From: JANQPX01 sp039197065
GTDB lineage: Bacteria > Pseudomonadota > Alphaproteobacteria > Geminicoccales > Geminicoccaceae
Direction of reading: 5' to 3'
Assembly (NCBI GenBank): GCA_039197065.1
Contig: JBCCUL010000038.1
Coordinates: 23,479-87,478 of the forward strand
Length of the DNA stretch: 64,000 bases
Part shown: positions 15,962-27,559 of the stretch, piece by piece
Layout of the letters: the number at the start of each line of letters is the position of its first letter
Numbering within the stretch: position 1 is the first letter of the stretch
Notes under the pieces: generated by a model
What the model was told of the DNA's origin: nothing
The model's input: the letters and a program-made list of their open reading frames with translations, nothing else
Databases searched by the model: none
Made by a program: the position numbers and the translations under genes

Positions 15962-16396
15962 TCAAAACGGTTTGAAAACCACCAAGAACACGATCACCAG
16001 CATCAAAAGCGTGGGCACCTCGTTGAACCAGCGAAACCAGCTCTCGTTGGCGGGACGCTGATCGCCCGCGAACAAGCGGACGTAGCGGGCCATCATCATG
16101 TGGCTGATGGCCAGGGCGATAACGAGTGTGGTTTTGATGTGTAGCCAAGCGTCGGTCCACTGCGCTTGCACGACTCCGAGAGAAATACCGAACAGGAGCG
16201 AAGCCAACATCGCTGGCGTCATGATCGCCTTCAAAAGGCGTCGCTCCATGATTTTGAAGGTTTCAGAAGCCTCCGTTCCGGGCGCTACCTTGCTGTGGTA
16301 GACGAACAATCGAGGCATATAGAGCAAAGCTGCCATCCACGCGATTATCGCGACGATGTGCAGCCACTTCAGCCACAGTGCCAGATCAATCATCAA
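15962..16396 (-). CDS. hemJ: protoporphyrinogen IX oxidase, HemJ type
   Basis: 144-residue inner-membrane protein with four hydrophobic helices (about 6-27, 53-76, 82-102 and 122-142). It has the HemJ hallmarks: WLKWLHIVAIIAWMAALLYMPRLF with the conserved His and Arg, and HIKTTLVIALAISHMMM. HemJ catalyses the penultimate oxidation of heme synthesis in many alphaproteobacteria lacking HemG/HemY. It begins 26 bases after the hemE stop on the same strand, consistent with a heme operon hemE-hemJ. Confidence 0.93.
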   Translation of the reverse strand: MMIDLALWLKWLHIVAIIAWMAALLYMPRLFVYHSKVAPGTEASETFKIMERRLLKAIMTPAMLASLLFGISLGVVQAQWTDAWLHIKTTLVIALAISHMMMARYVRLFAGDQRPANESWFRWFNEVPTLLMLVIVFLVVFKPF

Positions 16397-16422
16397 CGAG
16401 CAAGAGTCATAGTAACGTCATA

Positions 16423-17460
16423 TTAGTCGGAAGATGGGCGATGCGACCTGACGAAATCGACCAACCTGCTGACCGTATCCGGGTCAGTTGGCGGGAGCAC
16501 CCCGTGGCCGAGATTGAAGATATGCGGTCGCCCGTGGAGCCTATTTAACAGATGACGCGCGTCATTCAACATATCTTCGCCGCCGGAAAGCAATGCGATG
16601 GGGTCAAGATTGCCCTGAAGACACACTTTTTCCAGATTTTCTACCGCCCATTCGGGGGGAACCGTGGTGTCGAGGCTGACGCCGTCGACAGGAACGGTGT
16701 CGATGAACCGGCGATAAAGCGGGCCGGCACCTCGGGGAAAGGCGATGATCGGCACATCCGGGTGGACGTTCTTGACGGCGGAGACGATCGCTTTCAACGG
16801 CCGTTCACACCAGAGATGGAATTGTGCAGGCGGTAAAACGCCGGCCCAGCTGTCGAAAAGCTGCAGAACCTCGGCCCCCGCCTCGACCTGCGCCAACAGG
16901 TAATCGGTGGTCGCCTCGGTCACAATGTCGATCAGGGCTGAAAAGCCCTCCGGATCCAGACGCGCGAACTTTCTAGCCTCTTGAAATTCCTTGGATCCCC
17001 CTCCCTCGACCATATAGGACGCAACGGTCCACGGTGCGCCCGCAAAGCCGATCAGCGCCGTCTCTTCCGGGAGTTCCTTCCTCAGTCGGCGAAGCGTCTC
17101 GTAGACAGGCGCCAGGTGATCATGCATGCCCGCTTTCGACAGACGTGCAACCGCGGCGCCATCCCTGAAGGTTTCGAGCTTCGGCCCCTCGCCTTCGACG
17201 AAGGTGACATTGCAGCCAAGCGCATCCGGCACCACCAGAATGTCGGAAAACAGGATGGCCGCATCGAAACCGTAACGCCGGATCGGCTGCAGCGTGACCT
17301 CGACAGCCAGATCCGGCGTGTAGCAGAGATCGAGAAAGCCGTTCGCTTCCTGACGAACCTTCCGATATTCCGGCAGATAGCGTCCGGCCTGGCGCATCAG
17401 CCAGATGGGGGGCGGCGACGACGCCTGCCCATTTAGGGTCTCGATAAAGAGGGATGGCAA
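16423..17460 (-). CDS. hemE: uroporphyrinogen decarboxylase
   Basis: Cytosolic heme-pathway enzyme that removes the four acetate carboxyls of uroporphyrinogen III. The 345-residue protein carries the N-terminal signature PIWLMRQAGRYLPEYR, the second signature region GFAGAPWTVASYMVEGGGSKEF, and the C-terminal FNLGHGVLPPTDPDTV. All match full-length family members. Divergent from ppsR across the 419-base candidate origin; hemJ and rho follow downstream. hemE flanking the origin is known in Caulobacter and other alphaproteobacteria. Confidence 0.97.
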   Translation of the reverse strand: MPSLFIETLNGQASSPPPIWLMRQAGRYLPEYRKVRQEANGFLDLCYTPDLAVEVTLQPIRRYGFDAAILFSDILVVPDALGCNVTFVEGEGPKLETFRDGAAVARLSKAGMHDHLAPVYETLRRLRKELPEETALIGFAGAPWTVASYMVEGGGSKEFQEARKFARLDPEGFSALIDIVTEATTDYLLAQVEAGAEVLQLFDSWAGVLPPAQFHLWCERPLKAIVSAVKNVHPDVPIIAFPRGAGPLYRRFIDTVPVDGVSLDTTVPPEWAVENLEKVCLQGNLDPIALLSGGEDMLNDARHLLNRLHGRPHIFNLGHGVLPPTDPDTVSRLVDFVRSHRPSSD

Positions 17461-17879
17461 GGGAATCTCCTATCTTCGGCGGAGAGAGTTGGCAGTGAAC
17501 CTGCGCGGCGTCAACACCTATCTATTTAAGATTAAATAAGGATTGTAGTTGGTAGAAAGATCGAGAAATGGGGATTAAAAATTTTCCTGCATTTAACCAC
17601 AGCTCGATGTTAATTCGATTGGTTTTCATCGAAATTGTGGATCAATCTGGGGGTGATGGGGAAAATCGTCAGCTTTCCGCAGGGTTTTCATGTCGGTGAT
17701 GATTGGGGAATTTGTCATGTCGGCAGCATGTCTTTAAGAGAATGAGGACGCGATCCCCAGAAATGGCGTGAGATCATCGCCCGGGGTTAAATGGGGATGG
17801 GCGACGATGAATTTTTTGCCTGTGCGCAAATACCCGATCCATGCCCAACTTGTGCACAGGCCAATCTGGATAGGAAGCC
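17461..17879. other. candidate chromosomal replication origin (oriC) between hemE and ppsR
   Basis: A 419-base non-coding gap between divergent hemE and ppsR, the location of the Caulobacter origin, which abuts hemE. It contains an AT-rich segment at about 17515-17630 (TATTTAAGATTAAATAAGG and neighbours). Visible DnaA-box-like nonamers are TGTGGATCA at 17636-17644, whose complement TGATCCACA is the Caulobacter G-box; TTAACCACA at 17593-17601, one mismatch from TTATCCACA; and a weaker TTGTGCACA at 17850-17858. Promoters for both flanking genes must also lie here. No consensus TTAA-N7-TTAA CtrA site was found in the gap. Confidence 0.55.
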
Positions 17880-18740
17880 ATGCGCCTGCATATGCATCTG
17901 GTGTCGGACAGCACCGGCGATACGGTGACCGCGGTGGCAAGAGCGGGCATTTCGCAGTTCGACGGGGTGGTGCCGGTCGAGCATGTCTGGTCCTTCGTGC
18001 GCTCGAAAGCCCAGGTGGAGCAGGTGCTTTCGATGGTGAAGGCGCTGCCGGGCGTGGTGATCTACACCATGGTGTCGCCGGATCTTCGGGCGGCGCTGGA
18101 AGAAGGCTGCCGCGAGCTCAAAACGCCGAGCGTTCCCATACTGGACGGCGTGTTCAAGGCGCTGTCCGGCCTGCTCGGTGTCGAGACGCGGCAGCAGATC
18201 GGCCGCCAGCACGCCATGGACGACGGCTATTTTTCCCGCATCGAGGCGCTCGACTTCATGCTGCAGCATGACGATGGTCAGAGCCCCTGGGATCTGGACG
18301 AGGCCGACATCGTGCTGGTCGGCGTGTCCCGCGCGTCCAAGACGCCCACCTGCATCTACCTGGCCAATCGTGGTCTCAAAACCGCGAACGTGCCTGTCGT
18401 GATGGACTGTCCCCTGCCCAAGGAGCTGGACAGCCTGAAGAAGCCGCTCGTGGTCGGCCTCACCATCAATCCCGAGCCGCTGGTGCAGATCAGGAGCAAC
18501 CGGCTCAAGCAGATGGATCGCGGCACGACGCCGCTTCGGCTTTCGGAAGATTATACCGAGCTTGAGCGGGTGCGCGCCGAGCTGGTCTATGCACGCCGGC
18601 TGTTCGCCAAACATGACTGGCCGGTGATCGACGTCACCCGCCGCTCGGTCGAGGAGACGGCGGCGGCGGTCTTTCAGCTTTTCCAGGGCCGCGTCGGGCG
18701 AGCGGCAGCCAAAGCCGCCGGCCGGGAGCCACCCGCCTAG
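17880..18740 (+). CDS. ppsR: pyruvate, water dikinase/pyruvate phosphate dikinase regulatory protein (DUF299)
   Basis: Bifunctional serine/threonine kinase-phosphorylase that switches phosphoenolpyruvate synthase or pyruvate phosphate dikinase on and off. The 286-residue protein starts MRLHMHLVSDSTGDT, typical of the family, and has the P-loop-like GVSRASKT at 148-155 followed by PTCIYLANRG. The late segment CPLPKELDSLKKPLVVGLTINPE also matches. Start codon ATG is preceded by TAGGAAGCC. In several alphaproteobacteria maf and aroE follow this gene; here an SDR gene follows instead. Confidence 0.93.
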   Translation: MRLHMHLVSDSTGDTVTAVARAGISQFDGVVPVEHVWSFVRSKAQVEQVLSMVKALPGVVIYTMVSPDLRAALEEGCRELKTPSVPILDGVFKALSGLLGVETRQQIGRQHAMDDGYFSRIEALDFMLQHDDGQSPWDLDEADIVLVGVSRASKTPTCIYLANRGLKTANVPVVMDCPLPKELDSLKKPLVVGLTINPEPLVQIRSNRLKQMDRGTTPLRLSEDYTELERVRAELVYARRLFAKHDWPVIDVTRRSVEETAAAVFQLFQGRVGRAAAKAAGREPPA

Positions 18741-18820
18741 TGGCGCGGCCACCTCGTTAACTTGGACCTCGTCTTCCACGGGGTACGTCTTTGATAAAGG
18801 CATGGATTGGGAATGAAGAG

Positions 18821-19618
18821 ATGACGGAACGCGCAGGTGAATGCCCGGTCGATCATGCTGCCCTCGCGGCAGCGCGTGAGAGCGGGGACAAGAAGGTCGT
18901 CGCGGTTACCGGCGCTTCGCGCGGCATCGGCCATGCGATCGTCAAGACGTTCCACGAGAACGGCTGGGAGGTGCTGACGCTCGCGAGAACGCCGTTTTCC
19001 ACGGTCTGCCCCTGGGCGGAAGGGATCGTGAAGCATATCGAGGCGGATCTTTCGGATGAAGCCGCCGTCGCGGACAGCATCGAGAGACTGAAGGAGCGTC
19101 TCGGCGATCGCGGCCTGAACGCGCTGGTCAACAATGCCGGCATTTCGCCCAAGGGTTCGGACGGCATCAGGCTCGGCGCGACCCTGACCTCGGCCGAGGT
19201 CCTGAACCAGGTGATGATGGTCAATCTGATCGCGCCCATGATGCTGACCAATGGGCTGCTCGACCAGATCAAGGCGGTGAAAGGGTCCGTGGTCAATGTC
19301 TCGTCGATCGCCGGCTTTCGCATCCATCCTTTCGCCGGCGCCGCCTATGCCACGTCAAAAGCAGCGCTTTCCGCGCTCACCCGTGAATTTGCCCATGATC
19401 TCGGCGAGAGCGGCGTGCGTGTGAATTCGGTGGCGCCCGGCGAAATCGAAACCTCGATCCTCTCGCCCGGCACCGAGGAGATCGTCGAGCGTCAGGTGCC
19501 GATGAAGCGCATGGGCAGCCCCGAAGAGGTCGCCGAAGTCGTCCATTTTCTGTGCAGCGATCACTCCAGCTACGTGAACGGCACCGAAATCCACATCAAT
19601 GGCGGCCAGCACATCTAG
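18821..19618 (+). CDS. short-chain dehydrogenase/reductase
   Basis: Classical SDR of 265 residues with NAD(P)-binding TGASRGIG, NNAG, the catalytic Ser in VNVSSIAG, YATSK with the Tyr/Lys pair, and the C-terminal NGTEIHINGGQ. The N-terminus (ECPVDHAALAAARESG) precedes the Rossmann fold by about 25 residues. ATG at 18821 is preferred; an in-frame TTG at 18791 would add ten residues. The stop codon TAG (19616-19618) is part of the CTAGAGC end of repeat B2, so the element sits exactly at the end of the gene. Substrate unknown. Confidence 0.9.
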   Translation: MTERAGECPVDHAALAAARESGDKKVVAVTGASRGIGHAIVKTFHENGWEVLTLARTPFSTVCPWAEGIVKHIEADLSDEAAVADSIERLKERLGDRGLNALVNNAGISPKGSDGIRLGATLTSAEVLNQVMMVNLIAPMMLTNGLLDQIKAVKGSVVNVSSIAGFRIHPFAGAAYATSKAALSALTREFAHDLGESGVRVNSVAPGEIETSILSPGTEEIVERQVPMKRMGSPEEVAEVVHFLCSDHSSYVNGTEIHINGGQHI

Positions 19619-19720
19619 AGCTTTTTCCGATCAAGTGGAACCACTTGATCGATAAGAAAATGCGGCGAAACAAAGAGATAGAGCATCTGTTTCGATCGCT
19701 TGCGATCGGAAACCGCTCTT
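19615..19720 (+). repeat. family-B MITE-like repeat, copy B2
   Basis: Starts CTAGAGCTTTTTCCGATCAA and ends GGAAACCGCTCT. It contains the AAGTGGAACCACTT palindrome, ATAAGAAAATGCGGCGAAAC, GATAGAGCAT and the second inverted pair CGATCGCTTGCGATCG. It provides the stop codon of the preceding SDR gene. About 215 bases between it and the next gene hold nothing recognisable. Confidence 0.8.
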
Positions 19721-19936
19721 GGGCGCCGGACGCGGCGCGGCGTTGGTTTGGGGTGTTTTCGAAGAACGAGATTACTGATCTCTGGTATGCGGTTTCCTGT
19801 CGGGATTGCCCAGGCTTCGCCTGAGACCATGAGCGGCGTTGCAATCCGGGATGGTCGTCTTACATGCAAGGCTGCGGCGTCCCCGGACTTCGGCTGAGGG
19901 AACCGCTCCTCAAAATCAAATGATCGGGTGATCTTC

Positions 19937-20812
19937 ATGAGCGATGACCAAGCCTATACGCCGCCGGCTGTCTGGACCTGGGACAAGGATAATGGCGGCA
20001 AGTTCGCAAGCACCAACCGCCCGATCGCGGGACCGACCCACGACAAGGTGCTGCCGGTCGGCAGGCATCCGTTTCAGCTCTATTCGCTGGCAACGCCCAA
20101 TGGCGTGAAGGTCACCGTCATGCTGGAGGAGCTGCTGGCTCTCGGTCACGAAGGGGCGGAATATGACGCCTGGCTGATCAAGATCGGCGATGGCGATCAG
20201 TTCGGCAGCGGTTTCGTCGAGATCAATCCGAATTCCAAGATCCCGGCGATGACCGACCTGAGCGGCGAGAAGCCGGTGCGCATCTTCGAATCGGGCGCCA
20301 TTCTTCTCTATCTCGCTGAGAGGTTCGGCGCGTTCCTTCCCGAAAATCCGGCCGACCGCACCGAATGCCTCTCCTGGCTCTTCTGGCAGATGGGTTCCGC
20401 GCCCTATCTCGGCGGCGGCTTTGGGCATTTTTATGCCTATGCACCGGAAAAGTTCGAATATCCGATCAATCGCTTCGCGATGGAAACCAAACGCCAGCTC
20501 GACGTGCTCGATCGCGAGCTTGCCAAACGCGCCTTCATCGCCTGCGACGACTACACCATCGCCGACATGGCGATCTGGGCCTGGTACGGACAGCTTGTCC
20601 TTGGTCGTCTCTACAGCGCCGCGGAATTCCTGGACGTGGGTTCATACAAGCATGTCATGAAATGGGCCGAAACGATCGATGCCAGGCCAGCCGTGCAGCG
20701 CGGCCGCATGGTTAATCGCGTCTTCGGCGATCTTGAGATGCAGCTGCATGAACGTCACGAGGTCAGCGACTTCGAGACGAAGACACAGGACAAGCTGGAA
20801 GCTGCGGAATAG
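19937..20812 (+). CDS. yghU: glutathione S-transferase-family disulfide-bond reductase, YghU type
   Basis: 291 residues closely following Escherichia coli YghU along its length: VWTWDKDNGGKFAS, NRPIAGPTHDK, LPVGRHPFQLYSLATPNG, IKIGDGDQFGSGFVEINPNS and the C-terminal LHERHEVSDFETKT. YghU-type enzymes bind two glutathiones and reduce disulfides such as 2-hydroxyethyl disulfide. The thioredoxin-like N-terminal domain and all-helical C-terminal domain (from about residue 130) are intact. ATG at 19937 is preferred to an in-frame GTG at 19928. Stands alone; the next gene converges on it. Confidence 0.9.
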   Translation: MSDDQAYTPPAVWTWDKDNGGKFASTNRPIAGPTHDKVLPVGRHPFQLYSLATPNGVKVTVMLEELLALGHEGAEYDAWLIKIGDGDQFGSGFVEINPNSKIPAMTDLSGEKPVRIFESGAILLYLAERFGAFLPENPADRTECLSWLFWQMGSAPYLGGGFGHFYAYAPEKFEYPINRFAMETKRQLDVLDRELAKRAFIACDDYTIADMAIWAWYGQLVLGRLYSAAEFLDVGSYKHVMKWAETIDARPAVQRGRMVNRVFGDLEMQLHERHEVSDFETKTQDKLEAAE

Positions 20813-20819
20813 GTCTGGC

Positions 20820-21197
20820 TCAGCCTCCCAGCCGGGCGGCGGCCAACAGGCGACTTCCCCCGCGGGTCCAGCCGAATTCAACCCTGAGAATGCGTGCGCT
20901 TTTCGGATGGATCCGACAGGTCCAGCTGAGCGGTGTCCAGCGACCTGAACGAAACTGTGTCTCGAAGCTGCCGGTTGCCGTGCCGACGTCCGGCGATACC
21001 GACTCATAGGCCATTACCTTCATGTTACGCTGGCCGTTATGCGCTCGAGTGCTGACCGCACGCTGACAGGCAAGCTTCAGGCGCTGTTCGTCTTCGATCG
21101 TGACATCGTCATGACCCAAAGCGATGGCCAATCCGGCACTTGCAAAAACCAGTCCACCCGCAATCATGCCGATGATCGTTTTGTGAGATATTGGCAT
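20820..21197 (-). CDS. small secreted or membrane-anchored protein of unknown function
   Basis: 125 residues with a hydrophobic segment (about 8-28: IIGMIAGGLVFASAGLAIAL) that could be an uncleaved signal anchor or signal peptide. The rest is soluble, with two cysteines (LACQRAV and WTCRIHP) about 45 residues apart that could form a disulfide in the periplasm. No family recognised. It converges on the yghU gene with only eight bases between them. Confidence 0.65.
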   Translation of the reverse strand: MPISHKTIIGMIAGGLVFASAGLAIALGHDDVTIEDEQRLKLACQRAVSTRAHNGQRNMKVMAYESVSPDVGTATGSFETQFRSGRWTPLSWTCRIHPKSARILRVEFGWTRGGSRLLAAARLGG

Positions 21198-21369
21198 CGG
21201 CGCGGTCCTTGGGATGAGCTTGGTTTCATCGCTGCTGGCAATCCCGACAATACCGCGCGTTTCTTACCGTTCTCTTAATTCGAAACAAATTCCTTACGAA
21301 TTTTTTTTGCGTTTCCTAAGCGTTTCTATTCTCCAAAGCCCCCCTCTGCCTCGAACCCAAAAGTAAGCC

Positions 21370-21384
21370 CTGACCGCGGCGCGG

Positions 21385-21388
<4 letters not shown>
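21370..21388 (-). terminator. gcvP 3' hairpin containing the stop codon
   Basis: Eight-base stem CTGACCGC/GCGGTCAG with a three-base loop. The TGA stop of gcvP lies within the stem, and on the minus strand TTACTTTTGGG follows. The stem is identical to that ending rho at 14332-14350. Confidence 0.55.
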
Positions 21389-24282
<2,894 letters not shown>

Positions 24283-24335
24283 GCGCTCCAGGTATTTCGA
24301 TCGTTTGGTTCGTCAACGGTGCAGCCCGCGGCTGC

Positions 24336-24713
24336 CTAGCCGAGTGTTTCGAGGAAGCTTTTATAGGCGTCTTCGTCCATGAGATCGTCGAGTTCGCCGG
24401 CATCGGCGATCTTGAGCTTGCAGAACCAGCCCTTGTCTTCCGGGCTGTCGTTCACCTGGCCGGGCTCGTCGGCGAGCGTATCGTTGATTTCGACCACCTC
24501 GCCCTTGATCGGTGCATAGACGTCGCTCGCCGCCTTGACGCTCTCGACAACCGCCATATCGCCGTCCTTGTCGACGGCCTTGCCGACTTCGGGAAGGTCG
24601 ACGAACACGATTTCGCCAAGCTGTTCTTGGGCGTGATCGCTGATGCCGACGGTGGCGACATCGCCGTCGACGCGCAGCCACTCATGCTCTTTGGTGTAAA
24701 GGATTTTGGCCAT
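24336..24713 (-). CDS. gcvH: glycine cleavage system H protein
   Basis: 125-residue lipoyl carrier that shuttles the aminomethyl group between GcvP, GcvT and lipoamide dehydrogenase. The lipoylation site is K60 in VVESVKAASDVYAP. N-terminal YTKEHEWL and the ISDHAQEQLGEIVFVDLPEVG segment are characteristic. It lies between gcvT and gcvP on the same strand with gaps of about 45-55 bases. Confidence 0.97.
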   Translation of the reverse strand: MAKILYTKEHEWLRVDGDVATVGISDHAQEQLGEIVFVDLPEVGKAVDKDGDMAVVESVKAASDVYAPIKGEVVEINDTLADEPGQVNDSPEDKGWFCKLKIADAGELDDLMDEDAYKSFLETLG

Positions 24714-24756
24714 GGTGAAGTCTCCCTTTCTATGAAGGTTTTGTTCGCTGATGAGT

Positions 24757-25905
24757 TCAGCGTCGGTAGCGATGAGGGGTGAAGGGCAGGGCTACGATTC
24801 GCGCCGGATTGGCTTTGCCCCTGACGATCAGGGTCACGTCCGATCCGGATTCGGCATGTTCAGGCGGCACATAGCCCATGGAAATCGGCCCGCCGACTGT
24901 GGGTCCGAAGCCGCCGCTGCTGACCAGGCCGATGGCCCGGCCATCGCGATCCTGAATTTCAGTCCCTTCCCGCGCAGGCGCCCGCCCCTCCGGTCTGATA
25001 CCCACCAGCCGGCGGGATGGACCGTTGACCAATTGCGTCCGGATCACATCCGAACCCGGAAACCCGCCCTCCTCGCGCCGGCGTTTGCCGATGCTCCAGC
25101 CGAGCCCGGCCTCGATGGGGGTGATCTCCGGCGTCAGCTCATGGCCGTAGAGGCAAAGCCCGGCCTCCAGCCTGAGGCTGTCGCGGGCGCCGAGGCCGAT
25201 CGGCATGACATCGTCATGTTCCAAGAGACGCCGCGCCAAGTCCACCGCGTCGCCGGCGGCGATCGAGATCTCGAAGCCGTCCTCGCCGGTATAGCCAAGA
25301 CGCGAAACGCGGGCCGGGACGCCGGCCAGCGTCGTTTCCATCGTCTGCATGAAGGTGAGGCTGGCGGCCTCTGGCGCGAGTTCGGCGAGAACACCGACGG
25401 CCGAAGGGCCTTGAAGGGCGAGCAACGCTTGTTCCGTCAGCTCCTCGACCTGGAATTCCGGCTCGAGGTTCGAGCGCATATGGGCGATGTCGGCGTCGCG
25501 GCAGCCGGCGTTGATCACCACAAACAGGCCGTCATCCGTGCGGCTCGCGATCAGATCGTCGAGCACGCCACCGTTCTCGTCGGTGAACTGGGTGTAGCGG
25601 GCGTTGCCAGGTTTCAGGCCTTCGATATTGCCTGGCACTAAACGCTCAAACGCGCTGGCGACGCTCGCCCCGCTGGCGACGTTCGCCCCTCGCAGGCGCA
25701 CTTGGCCCATATGGGAGACGTCGAAGAGGCCGGCTTTTTCGCGGCAGTGGCGGTGTTCGGCCATGATGCCGGCCGGGTATTGCACCGGCAGGGACCAACC
25801 GGCGAAGTCGACAGTCTTGCCGCCGAGTTCGACATGCAGATCATAGAGCGGCGTTTTCTTGGGGCCGTTGTCGTGCGTATCCAAGGCGGCGTCATGGTCG
25901 GTCAC
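24757..25905 (-). CDS. gcvT: glycine cleavage system aminomethyltransferase, T protein
   Basis: Releases ammonia from the aminomethyl group on GcvH and passes the carbon to tetrahydrofolate. 382 residues with HVELGGKTVDFAGWSLPVQY near the N-terminus, DVSHMGQVRLRG, the folate-binding region containing SRLGYTGEDGFEIS, and the C-terminal GYVPPEHAESG. First gene of the operon; its leader of about 500 bases carries a tandem glycine riboswitch. Confidence 0.96.
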   Translation of the reverse strand: MTDHDAALDTHDNGPKKTPLYDLHVELGGKTVDFAGWSLPVQYPAGIMAEHRHCREKAGLFDVSHMGQVRLRGANVASGASVASAFERLVPGNIEGLKPGNARYTQFTDENGGVLDDLIASRTDDGLFVVINAGCRDADIAHMRSNLEPEFQVEELTEQALLALQGPSAVGVLAELAPEAASLTFMQTMETTLAGVPARVSRLGYTGEDGFEISIAAGDAVDLARRLLEHDDVMPIGLGARDSLRLEAGLCLYGHELTPEITPIEAGLGWSIGKRRREEGGFPGSDVIRTQLVNGPSRRLVGIRPEGRAPAREGTEIQDRDGRAIGLVSSGGFGPTVGGPISMGYVPPEHAESGSDVTLIVRGKANPARIVALPFTPHRYRR

Positions 25906-25957
25906 GGGCCGGTTCTCCAGCGTGGAGCCAAGGGCATGGCGATGCCCACATTCAGCC

Positions 25958-26182
25958 CCCTCTGTCCCGAACCTGAGAGATTAACGTCGAGCGCGGCGAC
26001 CGTATCCCGGCTTTCGCTCCCGTCTTCCCCTTCGGTGGAAAGTTCAGCCCAGCCTAGGCGGGACCTCTTTCGCTCTCCAGAGTGCCATCATCCCACAGTC
26101 CCGATGCCTGAGAGTTTCCGGGGCGGTTGCTCCTTCGGCGCCGCTTTCGACATTATCTCGTCGAGCGCGAACTCTCCCGTGA
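25958..26182 (-). promoter_or_regulatory. tandem glycine riboswitch upstream of gcvT
   Basis: Read on the minus strand there are two consecutive glycine aptamers. The first opens with CGGGAGAG near 26180, has GGCGCCGAAGGAGCAACC and closes with ACTCTCAGGCA near 26106. The second opens with CTGGAGAGCG near 26080, has CCACCGAAGGGG and closes with ATCTCTCAGG near 25972, followed by GGACAGAGGGGG. This pairing of GGAGAG starts, CGAAGG joining segments and CTCTCAGG ends is the glycine riboswitch consensus. It lies 50-280 bases before gcvT, so it should switch the gcv operon on with glycine. Confidence 0.93.
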
Positions 26183-26419
26183 GGATCGTCTGGCAGTAAA
26201 CGGCAACTTAGTCGACCCAGCGGCGCGGTCAAGCGCTTCTCTTTGCCGCTCGCTTTTTCGTGTTTGCGGATCGAAACCGAGAACGGATCCATCAGAAAAT
26301 CTGCCTGATGGGGTGTCGCCCAGGGTTGGAGTTGTCATCCATAAGTTGAATAATTAGTTTGAATTATCGATCTTAACGTTTTGGTTCGATCTCGCGTCCG
26401 AATGGTCAAGGAGTTGTTG

Positions 26420-27052
26420 ATGCGCAATGCTTGTCTGGTCCTGACGATCCTTGGCCTTGCCTCAGGCGCGCCTACGGCGTCGGTAACAGCAGAGGCGCCT
26501 CCCGTGGCCGACGACGTCATCGGGCAGATCGACGCGGGCAAGTCCTACTATGCAGAGGGCGATCTGTCCCGGGCGCTCACCGAGCTCGAATTCGCGCTCA
26601 ACACGGTGCGCGCCGAGTTTTCGCGTCAATTCATGGCGACCTTGCCCGAGCCGCCGGTGCTCTGGTCCGCTGACGAACCGGCCCTCGAAAGCAGCGCTGC
26701 TTTGTTCGGCACCGGTCTGATGGTTACGAGGCGCTATGAGGAGGAGAAGGGTCAAGGACGGATCACTGCGGAATTGATGGTCGACAGTCCGATGGTCCAG
26801 GCCTTTTCCGCCGTGTTCAGCATTCCGGTCATGATCGCCAATGACCCGAGCATGGAGCGCATTCGCGTCGGCGAGTCGAACGCCATTTTGAAATGGGATG
26901 CGGATCGGCGTGCGGGCGATCTTTCGCTGGCGCTCGGCGGCCGCGTGCTGGTCAAGCTGAGCGCTCAGGACGTCGACGACAAGACCGTGTTGATCGATCT
27001 CATGACATCCTGGGATCTCGACGCCGTCAGGAAAGTCGCCGGTATCCGGTGA
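26420..27052 (+). CDS. secreted protein of unknown function (paralogue of the gene at 4172-4756)
   Basis: 210 residues from ATG 26420, which has AAGGAG six bases upstream; an earlier TTG at 26381 is unlikely. A signal peptide (about 1-25) is followed by IDAGKSYYAEGDLSRALTEL, a beta-rich half with LMVDSPMVQAFSAVF, and a C-terminal VDDKTVLIDLMTSWDLDAV. Order and motifs match the protein at 4.2 kb, so the two are diverged duplicates. No enzymatic motif seen. It converges on the lipoprotein gene with no gap. Confidence 0.78.
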   Translation: MRNACLVLTILGLASGAPTASVTAEAPPVADDVIGQIDAGKSYYAEGDLSRALTELEFALNTVRAEFSRQFMATLPEPPVLWSADEPALESSAALFGTGLMVTRRYEEEKGQGRITAELMVDSPMVQAFSAVFSIPVMIANDPSMERIRVGESNAILKWDADRRAGDLSLALGGRVLVKLSAQDVDDKTVLIDLMTSWDLDAVRKVAGIR

Positions 27053-27559
27053 TCACCCGGCTGGCCGTCCGTCCGGCTGAAATCCGAGATAGAGGCTATA
27101 ATTCGCGCCCGATGCTTCGGTCGAGGCCGGAAGGCGAAGGGTTACGCTTTCGCGGAGTGCGCTTTCGGGCTGATCCGGTCCGAAGTCGAGCTGCACATTC
27201 AGGACCTGCTTGTCGATGATCTCACGCTGCGGGTCGACGGTAGCGAGAAAATAGGTGAGCTGCAGGGGCTGACCTTCGAAGGCCGGGCCGCGTTCGGCGC
27301 GCATGGTGAAGGTGATGTCCACCTCGACGTCGTCCTCACCCTCTTCCCGCCTGCAGTTGCTGGAGAGCTGCTCCATAACAGCGACGAAGCGAAGCTCGCC
27401 GTCGCCGTTATTTTGGCCGATACGATCGGACGGCACGGCGATCTGGGCTTGCGGACAGGCCTCGCGCGCAAGTTCGCCGGGCGTGCTGGCGCAGGCGGAC
27501 AGCCATGCGGTGAGGACGGTGATCGACGCCGGAGCAAGCGATCTGGCGGTGATGGTCAT
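27053..27559 (-). CDS. lipoprotein of unknown function
   Basis: 168 residues from ATG 27559. The N-terminus is a lipoprotein signal with lipobox LSAC followed by AST, so the mature protein would be lipidated at that Cys. The rest contains a second Cys pair (EACPQA; SSNCRRE), an acidic loop EEGEDDVEVD and a beta-rich domain with QLTYFLATVDP. Its ATG overlaps the TGA of the upstream CDGSH gene (ATGA), implying translational coupling. Function unknown; an upstream in-frame ATG at 27583 would run inside the CDGSH gene and is less likely. Confidence 0.75.
   Translation of the reverse strand: MTITARSLAPASITVLTAWLSACASTPGELAREACPQAQIAVPSDRIGQNNGDGELRFVAVMEQLSSNCRREEGEDDVEVDITFTMRAERGPAFEGQPLQLTYFLATVDPQREIIDKQVLNVQLDFGPDQPESALRESVTLRLPASTEASGANYSLYLGFQPDGRPAG

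Noticed and set aside
17593..17613. CtrA site in the candidate origin
   Set aside because: TTAA motifs are present but spaced 13 bases apart, not the required seven.
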